56,986 bases of DNA from CAXGTL01 sp964012725 (GTDB lineage: Archaea > Nanobdellota > Nanobdellia > Woesearchaeales > CAXGTL01): NCBI GenBank assembly GCA_964012725.1, contig CAXGTL010000002.1, positions 1-56,986 of the forward strand, read 5' to 3'. Position 1 is the stretch's first letter; every line of letters starts with the position of its first letter. Below the pieces are notes generated by a model. It saw only the letters and a program-made list of their open reading frames with translations, did not search any database and was not told where the DNA came from. Below are positions 41,984 to 50,280 of the stretch, piece by piece. Both the position numbers and the translations under genes were made by a program.

Positions 41984-43063
41984 ATGTTAACATATAACCA
42001 TTTGAAAGAAGCATTTCGTTTTATAAAGAACTCATTCAAACCAATTAAACAATTTAATGGAAATGCTGAACAAATATGTGAACAAATCACAAAACAATGC
42101 TGGAATGGAACATATTTTCAAACATCTTTGAACAATTATCCTGGTTTTTATTGCAGAGACTTTGGAATATGTTGTGAAGCTTTGATTAAATTAGGTTATA
42201 AAGATGAAGTTCTTAAAACATTGATCTATGCATTAGAGATTTTTAAAAAAAACAATAAAATTACAACAAATATCACAAAAGATAATATACCAATCGATTG
42301 TTTCACACACACTCCAGAATCTTTAAGCTTTATGTTAAACAATTTAGTCCTATTAAACAATAAATCATTAACAAAACAATACCAATACTTTTTAGAAGAT
42401 CAAGCACAATATGTATATGACAATGACTTTGACAAAAAATTAGGTTTATTAAGAAAAGACAAAAGATTTAGTTCAATGAAAGATAATTCTATTAGAATTA
42501 GTTCCTGCTATAATAATTGCATGTTAGCAATGCTTAGCAATAATTTAGACAAACTTAATTTAGAAAATCCATTCAAAGAATACAATATTAAAAAAGCAAT
42601 TAAAAAACATTTTTGGAAAAATGGATTTATTGATGATTTATCTGGAAACAAAGTATATTCAGGCGATGCAAACACCTTTCCTTATTGGTGCAATATATTT
42701 GGTGAAAAGAGTATATTCAAACAAAGCTTGAAAAGAATACAAGAACAAGGACTAGACAAACCATTTCCATTAAAATACACAAAAGAAAGAATTAAACAAC
42801 AAGAAATGTCTCCAATGAAATATTTTGTACCAAACTGGGAAGGTAATACCACCTGGTGCCATTTAGGAATGTGTTTTATTGAAGTTGTAAACAAATTTAA
42901 CAAAAAACTAGCAAAACAATACATAAACCAATACAAAAAAGTCATAGAACAACACAAAAACTTCTTAGAAGTTTTTAATAACAACAATAAACCTTATAAT
43001 AATTTATTTTATAAATCAGATTCTGGTATGTTATGGTCTTGTAAATATCTTTACTTATCATAA
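41984..43063 (+). CDS. Glycoside-hydrolase-like alpha/alpha-barrel protein
   Basis: 359 residues, helical. Repeated helix pairs with aromatic/acidic loops: WNGTYFQTSLNNYPGFYCRD, CCEALIKLGYKDEV, DDLSGNKVYSGDANTFPYW, NWEGNTTWCHLGMCFIEV. This resembles six-hairpin glycosidase folds (GH15/GH88-like); DANTFPYW and YPGFYCRDFG could hold catalytic acids. Function is a fold-based guess. TATA-like box and ATG spacing suggest a leaderless mRNA. Confidence 0.6.
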   Translation: MLTYNHLKEAFRFIKNSFKPIKQFNGNAEQICEQITKQCWNGTYFQTSLNNYPGFYCRDFGICCEALIKLGYKDEVLKTLIYALEIFKKNNKITTNITKDNIPIDCFTHTPESLSFMLNNLVLLNNKSLTKQYQYFLEDQAQYVYDNDFDKKLGLLRKDKRFSSMKDNSIRISSCYNNCMLAMLSNNLDKLNLENPFKEYNIKKAIKKHFWKNGFIDDLSGNKVYSGDANTFPYWCNIFGEKSIFKQSLKRIQEQGLDKPFPLKYTKERIKQQEMSPMKYFVPNWEGNTTWCHLGMCFIEVVNKFNKKLAKQYINQYKKVIEQHKNFLEVFNNNNKPYNNLFYKSDSGMLWSCKYLYLS

Positions 43064-43101
43064 CATTTATATATATAAACAATATAAATAGATTTAAAGA
43101 G

Positions 43102-43728
43102 ATGGTAGAACACAAATTAAAAAAAATAGGTGAAATTCTAGACAACATAGCTAATCATAATATCAGCAAATTCAAACATTTTGATTCAGAATTAGACAAA
43201 AGACGTAGACAATTAGACAAAAAACATGATAAACTAATGAATCAGCATAGACATTTAGACAAAAGACATTCTATGATTAAACAAAAACATACTAATCTTA
43301 AATTACAAGAAAAAGAATATACAAAAATCTTAGGCATGAAAAAAGGTTTAGACAGAAAAAGTAAGAAATTAGCAAAATTACACACAGATATCAAAGAAAA
43401 AAGAGCTAATTTTAAAGACAGATTATTTCAAGAAAAACTAAAGATTGAGCAAAGATATCTTGAAAAAGAACAACAATTACAGAATTTCATGACAGATCTT
43501 GAAGCAAAAGACAAAAAGCTTAATAAAGATATCATAAGCTTAGAAGTTGAAAGAGTTAAATTATTCAAATCATTAAGTACAAAGAAAAAGCCTGAGAAAC
43601 TTGTTCCTGGAAGTGCTATAGACTTATGGCCAATGAAGATGGCAACAGGTATGCAACAAAGTAAATCAATAGAATATGAAGGACTTCTAAAAGACATTCC
43701 CAATGCAAAGCTTTTGTTTGATAAGTAA
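43102..43728 (+). CDS. Coiled-coil protein with short C-terminal domain
   Basis: 208 residues. Residues ~10-155 are continuous coiled coil with repeats of DKR/KHxKL (ELDKRRRQLDKKHDKLMNQH). The C-terminal ~45 residues (PGSAIDLWPMKMATGMQQSK) look like a binding motif. No family recognised. Related in style to the gene at 44261-44680. Confidence 0.6.
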   Translation: MVEHKLKKIGEILDNIANHNISKFKHFDSELDKRRRQLDKKHDKLMNQHRHLDKRHSMIKQKHTNLKLQEKEYTKILGMKKGLDRKSKKLAKLHTDIKEKRANFKDRLFQEKLKIEQRYLEKEQQLQNFMTDLEAKDKKLNKDIISLEVERVKLFKSLSTKKKPEKLVPGSAIDLWPMKMATGMQQSKSIEYEGLLKDIPNAKLLFDK

Positions 43729-43986
43729 GATTTTTCTTTAGATAAAGAGATTATTTTTTCTAAATATAATCTAAAAACCACAAACCTTATACAACAAAAA
43801 TCATAGATTTTTGAGCATAAAATTATCAAAAAACGATAATTTTATATATTTCTACACATTTAATAAGTAAGAGTATGTAATAATATGTAATGTCAACTAA
43901 AACCAAAAACAAAAAGTTTATATATTACTTAGTATGTAAATATAAGTAAAAGTAAGTAAAATCATATAAAAATAGAGCAAAATAAC
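43729..43986. other. Intergenic region with palindromes and direct repeats
   Basis: Contains hairpins CAAAAATC/GATTTTTG (43795-43813) and ATAAAATTATC/GATAATTTTAT (43817-43845), the first sharing 19 bases (AAAATCATAGATTTTTGAG) with the reverse strand at 35543-35565. Further on are repeats of AGTA(A/T)GTAA around 43866-43895 and 43930-43960, plausible binding sites for the ribbon-helix-helix protein encoded next. Confidence 0.5.
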
Positions 43987-44079
43987 ATGTCAAAAGACAG
44001 AATAACTATTACAATCAGCCTTTTAAAAAAAGCCTGGGGAAAACAAGTGAGGCATGCGCTTTGCTTAGCCACACAATAA
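43987..44079 (+). pseudogene. Truncated ribbon-helix-helix gene fragment
   Basis: 30 codons: MSKDRITITIS, then an unrelated tail (LLKKAWGKQVRHALCLATQ). The first ten codons match the start of the intact gene at 44083 (MGKERITITID). The beta-strand is present but the two helices are gone, so it looks like a broken duplicate. Confidence 0.45.
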
Positions 44080-44082
44080 AAA

Positions 44083-44250
44083 ATGGGAAAAGAACGTATT
44101 ACAATAACAATCGACAAAAAACTATTAGATTGGATAGATGAAAAAACAAAAGAAAAAGTCTTTGCAAACAGATCACATGCTATTGAATTCCTAATCAAAC
44201 AACAAGAATTAAGAGAAAAAAAACACAAAGGACATCATTATATAGGTTGA
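44083..44250 (+). CDS. CopG/ribbon-helix-helix DNA-binding protein
   Basis: 55 residues. RITITIDKKLLDWIDEKTKE supplies the beta-strand and first helix; FANRSHAIEFLIKQQELRE the second helix with the N-cap Ser typical of RHH regulators. Followed at once by the coiled-coil gene (GAGGTG of that gene overlaps the TGA), so the two form an operon. Probable autoregulator; an antitoxin role is possible but the partner is not a known toxin. Confidence 0.8.
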   Translation: MGKERITITIDKKLLDWIDEKTKEKVFANRSHAIEFLIKQQELREKKHKGHHYIG

Positions 44251-44260
44251 GGTGCTAAAA

Positions 44261-44680
44261 TTGACAAAAAAACAAAAAACTCCAAGAAAAATGAATTTCA
44301 TCAATAAAGTTAAATGGTTGTTTTCAAACAATCCTAAGCACCAAATGAATCAAAAAGTGAATGAATTAGATGAAAAAGGAAAACAAGTAAAACAATTAGA
44401 AAAACAATTAAAGATAAACGTTGATAAATTGCAAAATCAAACAATAAAATTAGCACAATTACAAAAACATTTCCATACAAACCATGAAAAGACATTAAAA
44501 GAAACAAAAGAATTAAAAGAATTTAAAAAAGAAAAAAAAGAAATTGAACATACAATAAAGATTCTACATAATTTCATAGGACACATACCAGACAACATAG
44601 CAGATGAGTTTGTGAATTCCAAAGAATTCTCACGTTTCCAAAGAACATTATGTAAACATTTCAAAGATTATGAGTTATAG
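44261..44680 (+). CDS. Coiled-coil protein downstream of the RHH regulator
   Basis: ~139 residues. Starts with TTG at 44261, chosen because GAGGTG (44249-44254) lies six bases upstream; a GTG at 44252 falls inside that site. Basic N-terminus (KKQKTPRKMNFINKVKWLF), then coiled coil (VNELDEKGKQVKQLEKQLK), and a globular end NIADEFVNSKEFSRFQRTLC. No known family. Confidence 0.6.
   Translation: MTKKQKTPRKMNFINKVKWLFSNNPKHQMNQKVNELDEKGKQVKQLEKQLKINVDKLQNQTIKLAQLQKHFHTNHEKTLKETKELKEFKKEKKEIEHTIKILHNFIGHIPDNIADEFVNSKEFSRFQRTLCKHFKDYEL
44654..44670. repeat. 17-base direct repeat, copy 1
   Basis: AAACATTTCAAAGATTA at the end of the coiled-coil gene; the identical 17-mer recurs at 44840-44856. The pair brackets the family A structured element. 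Confidence 0.7.
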
Positions 44681-44700
44681 TTTAAAATAATTACAATAAT

Positions 44701-44809
44701 GTACATGGCGTCTGTTAAGACCAGTGAGCAAATGTTATTCATCGTAAGAATGCCTTGTGGCTCAATTTGCCATAGGAATCACATTGAGCATGCGAACGAG
44801 CCATGTACA
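44701..44809 (+). ncRNA. Candidate structured RNA, family A copy 2
   Basis: Closing stem GTACATGGC/GCCATGTAC (9 bp). Hairpin GTC-TGTTAA-GAC, conserved core AATGTTATTCATCGTAAG and AATGCC, third hairpin GCTCAAT/ATTGAGC, and GCGAACG before the closing strand. All correspond in order to copy 1 (11896-12007) with compensated stem changes. Flanked by a 17-base direct repeat. Sits between two plus-strand genes. Confidence 0.55.
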
Positions 44810-44839
44810 TACAAAACATAGAAAGCACGAGCGACCCAT

Positions 44840-44856
44840 AAACATTTCAAAGATTA
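44840..44856. repeat. 17-base direct repeat, copy 2
   Basis: AAACATTTCAAAGATTA, identical to 44654-44670, just downstream of the family A element and before polX. Confidence 0.7.
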
Positions 44857-44891
44857 CAATAGTACCATACACATAAAAAACGGGGACAATA

Positions 44892-46595
44892 ATGCTATCA
44901 AACCAAGAAATAGCTGAAATCTTTTACAACATAGCTGACATTCTAGAAATACAAGCAATAGAATTCAAACCACAAGCTTATAGAAAAGCTGCAAAACATA
45001 TTGAATCACTTAGTAAATCTGTTTACACAATATACAAAGAAAAAGGATTAAAAGGATTAGACAATATTCCTGGCGTTGGTAAACATATTTCTCTTAAGAT
45101 TGAGGAGATAATTAAGACTGGTAAATTGCCCTACCTAACAAAACTAAAAAAACAATTACCAAAAGGAGTATACAAATTAATGGATGTACAAAGCTTAGGT
45201 CCAAGAAAAGTTTCAAGATTGTATAAAGAACTTAAGATAAAAAATATAACAGATCTAAAAAAAGCAATTAAAAAACACAAAGTAGCAGAATTAAAAGGTT
45301 TTGGTCTAAAATCTGAAATAGAAATCTTAGAAGGACTCAAACTTAACAAACAAAGCAAACAAAGGATGTTGTTAGGTGAAGCATATCCAATTGCATATGA
45401 AATAAAAAACGAATTATCAAAATTACATTGTATAGAAAAAATAAATATTGTTGGTTCTTTAGCAAGAATGAAAGAAACTATCAAAGATATTGATATATTA
45501 TGCATTAGTAAAAAACCAAACAAAGTAATAAATGAATTCACAAAATTAGGTAAAAAGGTTTTAGCAAAAGGCAAAACAAAATCATCAATAATATTACAAA
45601 ATAACTTACAAGTTGATCTTAGAGTGCTTCCAAAAAAACAATATGGTTCTTCATTACAATATTTTATTGGTTCAAAACAACATTCTGTACATCTACGACA
45701 AATTGCAATAAAAAAAGAATATAAACTAAGTGAGTATGGACTTTTTACAAGAAAAGGTAAATTAATAGAAAGTAAAGATGAAAAAAAGATTTACAACAAA
45801 TTAGGATTGCAATGGGTTCCATATGAACTAAGAGAAAATACAGGCGAAATTGAAGCAGCAATGAATAATAAACTACCAAAACTCATAAAATACAATGAAA
45901 TCAAAGGAGACCTCCATATGCACACAACATATAGCGATGGTGGACATTCTGTTTGGAAAATGGCTGATTTCTGTAAAACAAAACTAAAATATGAATATGT
46001 AGCAATAACTGATCATTCAAAGTCACAAAAGATTGCTAATGGAATGGAGGTAAAAGAATTATTAAAACAAATAAAAGAAATAGATAAGTTAAATAAAAAA
46101 TATAATAAATTTAAGATCTTTAAAAGCTGTGAAGTTGATATTAAAGGTAATGGTACTCTAGATTATAAAAAATCAATTCTATCAAAGTTGGATGTTGTAA
46201 CTGCTTCTATACATTCTGGCTTTAAGAATAACAACACCCCCCGTTTGTTAAAAGCCATGGATAACCGTTATGTAAAAATAATTGGACATCCAACTGGTAG
46301 ATTGATTAATGCAAGAAATCCATATCCACTTGATATTGAGAAAGTCTTTCAAAAAGCAAAAGACAATGATATTTGGATCGAGATTAATGCACATCCACAA
46401 AGATTAGACATAAATGATATCTACATAAAAAAAGCAATTGAAATGAAAGTCAAGATGGTTATTAATACAGATGCACATTCAGTTGATGGTTTACATAATA
46501 TGGTTTATGGTATTGCTCAGGCTAGGAGAGGCTGGGCAACACAAAAAGATATAATAAACACATTAAGTTTGAAGAAATTTGAGAAGTTGTTGTAA
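44892..46595 (+). CDS. polX: Family X DNA polymerase with PHP exonuclease domain
   Basis: 567 residues. Helix-hairpin-helix 8-kDa region (GLDNIPGVGKHISLKIEEI), fingers/palm with VGSLARMKETIKDIDILC (GS and DxD metal motif) and VDLRVLPKKQYGSSLQYF, then PHP domain: GDLHMHTTYSDGG, AITDHSKS, INTDAHSVDGL. Bacterial-type PolX used in gap filling and base excision repair, with Mn-dependent 3'-5' exonuclease and AP-endonuclease activities in characterised members. Full length. GGGGAC ribosome binding site. Confidence 0.95.
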   Translation: MLSNQEIAEIFYNIADILEIQAIEFKPQAYRKAAKHIESLSKSVYTIYKEKGLKGLDNIPGVGKHISLKIEEIIKTGKLPYLTKLKKQLPKGVYKLMDVQSLGPRKVSRLYKELKIKNITDLKKAIKKHKVAELKGFGLKSEIEILEGLKLNKQSKQRMLLGEAYPIAYEIKNELSKLHCIEKINIVGSLARMKETIKDIDILCISKKPNKVINEFTKLGKKVLAKGKTKSSIILQNNLQVDLRVLPKKQYGSSLQYFIGSKQHSVHLRQIAIKKEYKLSEYGLFTRKGKLIESKDEKKIYNKLGLQWVPYELRENTGEIEAAMNNKLPKLIKYNEIKGDLHMHTTYSDGGHSVWKMADFCKTKLKYEYVAITDHSKSQKIANGMEVKELLKQIKEIDKLNKKYNKFKIFKSCEVDIKGNGTLDYKKSILSKLDVVTASIHSGFKNNNTPRLLKAMDNRYVKIIGHPTGRLINARNPYPLDIEKVFQKAKDNDIWIEINAHPQRLDINDIYIKKAIEMKVKMVINTDAHSVDGLHNMVYGIAQARRGWATQKDIINTLSLKKFEKLL

Positions 46596-46597
46596 GT

Positions 46598-47557
46598 TTA
46601 TTTATCCTCACCAACCCTTTCCTCAACACTCCTATCCTCACTACCACCTTTCTGAACAATATAATAAAGAAACTCTTTCTCAATCCTACACGGCTTAAAC
46701 TTCATCTTAAACTGTAACAAAGACTTATCACTTCCACCAAAATGTGCAAACTCATAACCCATTGCTTTTATTGCATTCAAATCATCAATATTACTAAACT
46801 CACCTAAACCATCATGCTTGAAATTAGTAACACCAAGAGAAGAATAATACATCTTAGAATTAGGCACTGGCCAACCAGCTGTTATTGAACAAGGTTCTCC
46901 ATCAACTAATACAGTACGAGCCATTTTATAATTAGCAAACCCATCATCCACAGAATGATAATGATGATAATTTTCAATTGTTTCATGCTGCTTTGTTCTA
47001 TTCTTTTCCCAATCTTTTATAACTTTCTTCAATTTTGTTTTATCAACCACATTAGAATCAACAACTTCCACTTTTTTATCTCTTTTAAAAGCATTAAGAA
47101 CATTTCTCATCTTTTTCCAGCTTTTGCCTGGCAATGCAGGATCCCACTTCTTAAGATCATAAATAGGACAATAATAAACATAACAAGGTCTTCGAACAAT
47201 ATATTTATTAGTTTCCCTTGCATATTTTAATAGCTTTAATCTCATTTCTGGTGATGTTTCGAGTAAAACTTTTTTTGTAGATTCAAAAGAAAAAGCATGT
47301 TCCATAGTTTTTACTATGATATCAAACCTTTTATCTTTGGGTGCTAATGGTTCTGTTTCAAAATACCAAATCAGTTGATTAGTATAATGAACAACAGGCA
47401 TTCCATAACCTTCTTTAAAATGAAAAAAATAAAACTTATCAGAATCATTTTGTTGAGACTTAAAATTATAAAAGCAATGTTCTGCTTCATGACCATACTT
47501 TTTAAAACAAGTTTCTATCAGTTCTTTTCTACTATCTATATCTTTTATTAATTCCAA
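46598..47557 (-). CDS. GNAT-fold acyl/aminoacyltransferase, type A (DUF2156-like), copy 1
   Basis: 319 residues. C-terminal half resembles the GNAT domain of phosphatidylglycerol lysyltransferase-like (DUF2156) proteins: VLVDGEPCSITAGWPVP, YYSSLGVTNF, FSNIDDLNAIKAMGYEFAHF and GGSDKSLLQFKMKFKP. PGKSWKKMRNVLNAFKRD matches the gene at 49333 (GGKSWKKMRNAKNSFLKN), its paralogue. No membrane domain, unlike MprF. Last gene in a minus-strand cluster of four acyltransferases; the tail is rich in Glu/Arg (SEDRSVEERVGEDK). Confidence 0.7.
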   Translation of the reverse strand: MELIKDIDSRKELIETCFKKYGHEAEHCFYNFKSQQNDSDKFYFFHFKEGYGMPVVHYTNQLIWYFETEPLAPKDKRFDIIVKTMEHAFSFESTKKVLLETSPEMRLKLLKYARETNKYIVRRPCYVYYCPIYDLKKWDPALPGKSWKKMRNVLNAFKRDKKVEVVDSNVVDKTKLKKVIKDWEKNRTKQHETIENYHHYHSVDDGFANYKMARTVLVDGEPCSITAGWPVPNSKMYYSSLGVTNFKHDGLGEFSNIDDLNAIKAMGYEFAHFGGSDKSLLQFKMKFKPCRIEKEFLYYIVQKGGSEDRSVEERVGEDK

Positions 47558-47625
47558 AAAAACACCCCTGTGAAGAATAGAAAGGAGAATTATTATAAAA
47601 ATGTTTTTGTTTTTTATAGAAAAGG

Positions 47626-47656
47626 GCGGGTGGTTGGGGGAACTGGATGGAGGGAA
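47626..47656 (+). repeat. G-rich tract 1
   Basis: GGGCGGGTGGTTGGGGG followed by GGATGGAGGG: four or more runs of three G in an otherwise AT-rich genome, a candidate G-quadruplex on the plus strand. Intergenic, between the YkgJ-like gene end and the type A copy 1 promoter. Confidence 0.6.
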
Positions 47657-48214
47657 TTATTTTTTACTGACAATCTCCCACACTTCTTCAACACTCTTGT
47701 CTTCTAAGAAATATTTCTCATACTTTTTATATTGTTCAACTTCTTCTAAATGTTGTTTAACTATTTTCTTAACTTCGTCAATAGATAAACCAATGTTTTT
47801 ACAAGTAACACAAACATCTTCGTGCATAAACTTACAATATTCATCTTCTTCAAAATAACATAAAGATCCATCAAACTTATATCCTACAGGAAAGATTTTA
47901 CATACTAATGGACGCGAAGGATGAACTTCACATTTAAAATCTTTTAAAAAAATACATTCATCATTATCTTTTGATTTTAGTTGAAGTATTTTACCAGTTG
48001 AACTGATTTTAAAATAAGAATGATCTTTTTCATCCATTAAAACCTTTTGCCATTTAGGATCTTTACTAATATTACCAAAAAAACAAAACTCATTCATTGG
48101 TAATTTAGAATAATCAGACATTCGTTTAGCATCATGAATAGTAATAAAAGTACCAATTGGTCCAATACAACAATGTTCTTTGCACTTTGTGCATGGATTT
48201 TCTTTATTTGTCAT
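47657..48214 (-). CDS. YkgJ-family Cys-cluster protein (putative Fe-S/zinc)
   Basis: 185 residues. Cys motifs CTKCKEHCCIGP, then ECIFLKDFKCEVHPSRPLVC and a later CYFEEDEYC...CVTCKNIG. This is the YkgJ/UPF0153 pattern, thought to bind a metal or Fe-S cluster. Such genes are often near enzymes of protein or lipid modification; here it sits within the acyltransferase cluster. Function unproven. Confidence 0.85.
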   Translation of the reverse strand: MTNKENPCTKCKEHCCIGPIGTFITIHDAKRMSDYSKLPMNEFCFFGNISKDPKWQKVLMDEKDHSYFKISSTGKILQLKSKDNDECIFLKDFKCEVHPSRPLVCKIFPVGYKFDGSLCYFEEDEYCKFMHEDVCVTCKNIGLSIDEVKKIVKQHLEEVEQYKKYEKYFLEDKSVEEVWEIVSKK

Positions 48215-48267
48215 TTTTGTTATATGTTTGATATTTGTTTATAAGTTTTATTGCCGCCTACTTCTAC

Positions 48268-48298
48268 AGGAGTGGGTGGTCGGGAGGTTGGTGGTGGG
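48268..48298 (+). repeat. G-rich tract 2
   Basis: GTGGGTGGTCGGGAGG followed by GGTGGTGGG. Shares GGGTGGTYGGG with tract 1 at 47626-47656. Intergenic, after the type B copy 1 gene. Confidence 0.6.
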
Positions 48299-48305
48299 TT
48301 TTAAA

Positions 48306-49193
48306 TCATAATTCATATAAAATCTCTTCTTCACAGTTCCATAACTTTTTCCAACCACTATCTCCAGATAAAAAGTCAATCACAGGAACTTTTAACTTCA
48401 TTGCATTCTTGATATGTTCCACTATTAAAAGCTTTCCCAGATTCTTAATATCTCGATTAGAACCAGCATTCAAAACATAATAAACTCCATTATAATTAGC
48501 ACCAATTTCAACTCCTTCAATTTGATCATTAATAACCACAGAAATTACATGTAACATATTCTCTTTATCTAAATAATCAATAAACTTTTGCATACCTATT
48601 AAGAAATCTTTGTCTTCAAAGTCAGACTCTGAACCAAATCTTTTTTTATTAAACTCTACAAGTTTGTTAAAATCTTCTTTTCTACCAAATTCAAGTTTAT
48701 AATTAAGTTTTTGTAATTGTTTAAGATCATATCTAAAGTTCTTTCTATGTTTTTTATTAAATGTCATTAAAATATTCTCAAAATCAAAACCAAACTTATC
48801 TAAACTAAAAAAATACCTAGTATCACATTTTTCTAATTCATAATCTTGCAAAAGTTCATCTTGAGACACATCAATATACATTAAATGAATATATTCAGGT
48901 AATTGTTCAAAAAACTCATGAATCAATTTTTTATCTTTAACAAAAAAAGTTCTTTTCTCAGGAAACTCTCCACCAAAGAACCCATGAACATCTTGTTTTA
49001 TGTCTAACCACAAAGGCAATAGTCCTACTAATTCATCACCTTCATAGCCAGCAATAAAATGTAACCTATACAACTCAGGATTATAAAAAGAATAATTTAC
49101 TTCCCATATGTCCCATAATGTTTTATTAGGAGAAATCTTTTTCCACAGAATTTCACATTCTTCAATTTTCTTTATTATTTTAAATTTAATCAT
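48306..49193 (-). CDS. GNAT-fold FemAB/CelD-like acyltransferase, type B, copy 1
   Basis: 295 residues. N-terminal lobe WKKISPNKTLWDIWEVNYSF, GDELVGLLPLWL; C-terminal lobe with TFNKKHRKNFRYDLKQLQKL, QIEGVEIGANYNGVYYVLNA, and IDFLSGDSGWKKLWNCEE, the strand pattern of Acetyltransf_6 (PF13480). Paralogue of the gene at 50739. Family members transfer acyl or aminoacyl groups to sugars, lipids or peptides; substrate unknown. Confidence 0.75.
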   Translation of the reverse strand: MIKFKIIKKIEECEILWKKISPNKTLWDIWEVNYSFYNPELYRLHFIAGYEGDELVGLLPLWLDIKQDVHGFFGGEFPEKRTFFVKDKKLIHEFFEQLPEYIHLMYIDVSQDELLQDYELEKCDTRYFFSLDKFGFDFENILMTFNKKHRKNFRYDLKQLQKLNYKLEFGRKEDFNKLVEFNKKRFGSESDFEDKDFLIGMQKFIDYLDKENMLHVISVVINDQIEGVEIGANYNGVYYVLNAGSNRDIKNLGKLLIVEHIKNAMKLKVPVIDFLSGDSGWKKLWNCEEEILYEL

Positions 49194-49204
49194 ATTTATT
49201 TATA

Positions 49205-49330
49205 TCCTTTTTATGCTTTGTATAAAACCTGTTGTTGCCTATTGTTTTTGCCGTTGTAAAGACTAATATTAAAAGAAAGCCTGAACAGGCCTGGCAACAA
49301 CAAACGTTAGTGAGTAAGGTTTTTCACAGA
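49205..49330. repeat. Possible divergent family B-like element
   Basis: AAAACCT/AGGTTTT ends, stem GTTGTTGCC/GGCAACAAC and inner GCCTG/CAGGC, plus AGTGAGTAAGG reminiscent of family B. It abuts the 3' end of the type A copy 2 gene, as the other copies abut gene ends. Sequence identity is too low for certainty. Confidence 0.35.
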
Positions 49331-49332
49331 TC

Positions 49333-50274
49333 CTATTTTTTAGTAACAGACATAAAGTAAGTGGTATATAAAGATTCTGGTTTAAACTTTTTCTTAAAAT
49401 TAAGATTAGCTTCATTATCAGAACCACCCATATCAACATAATCAACTTTAAGTAGATTAATGCAAGCAAAATCATCTATGTATGCCATTTCACCTAAATA
49501 TTGATATTTATAATTATGTACACCAATAGCTGAATAATAATTATTTGTGTTTGGTATTCTCCAACCAGATGTTATTGAACAAGGAACACCACGTACTGAA
49601 ACTATACGAATAATATCACAACCTTTGAAATCATTCTTAACAAAATTCTTAAAACATATTGCCCATTCTTTTTTTATTTCTAATTTATCCCGAGAAGCCC
49701 ATTCATCTATTAGGTTAATTAATTGTTCCTGAGTAAACTTTCCTGGGCCCACTATTTGAACATTATTATTCTTTAGAAAAGAGTTCTTTGCATTTCTCAT
49801 CTTTTTCCAACTCTTTCCGCCTAAATCAGAATCCCACTTCTTCATGTTAAACACAGGTGATACAAAAGTTCTTTTTGGGTCACTAATATTGTATTTATCA
49901 CCAACTTTGTTAATTAAATCTTCCCTAGACTTTGAATCAAATGTTACCAACACTTCATCAACTTCATATTCTTGATAAACAAAGTCTAAGAACTTAACAA
50001 AAAGATCAACTTGTTCTTCTTTAGGAGAAAGTATGTCTGATATTAGTTCAATATCATTATCTTCATGTTTTAGAAACACAATCCCTTTACCATCATATTC
50101 CCAAAACAATACTTCAGAAGTATCATCTTTCATATTCACCATATACCAATAGTTATGTTCTGGTGCATAGCCATGTTTAGAAATAACACTGCCCATCAAC
50201 TCTTGATTATCTATTAAATTATGAACTTGCATAATATAAGGTAAGAAGTTATTGTTTATATTGGTTTTGGTCAT
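49333..50274 (-). CDS. GNAT-fold acyl/aminoacyltransferase, type A (DUF2156-like), copy 2
   Basis: 313 residues. Aligns along its length with the type A gene at 46598: AYIDDFACINLLKVDYVDM and GGSDNEANLNFKKKFKPES correspond to FSNIDDLNAI and GGSDKSLLQFKMKFKP; KKWDSDLGGKSWKKMRN and VPCSITSGWRIPN are near-identical blocks. Starts six bases from the end of the 131-residue gene. Confidence 0.7.
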   Translation of the reverse strand: MTKTNINNNFLPYIMQVHNLIDNQELMGSVISKHGYAPEHNYWYMVNMKDDTSEVLFWEYDGKGIVFLKHEDNDIELISDILSPKEEQVDLFVKFLDFVYQEYEVDEVLVTFDSKSREDLINKVGDKYNISDPKRTFVSPVFNMKKWDSDLGGKSWKKMRNAKNSFLKNNNVQIVGPGKFTQEQLINLIDEWASRDKLEIKKEWAICFKNFVKNDFKGCDIIRIVSVRGVPCSITSGWRIPNTNNYYSAIGVHNYKYQYLGEMAYIDDFACINLLKVDYVDMGGSDNEANLNFKKKFKPESLYTTYFMSVTKK

Positions 50275-50280
50275 TCAAAA

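Noticed and set aside
48306..49193. Acyltransferase cluster as a peptidoglycan-type FemX system
   Set aside because: No Mur ligases or cell-wall genes are nearby; only the GNAT fold is supported.
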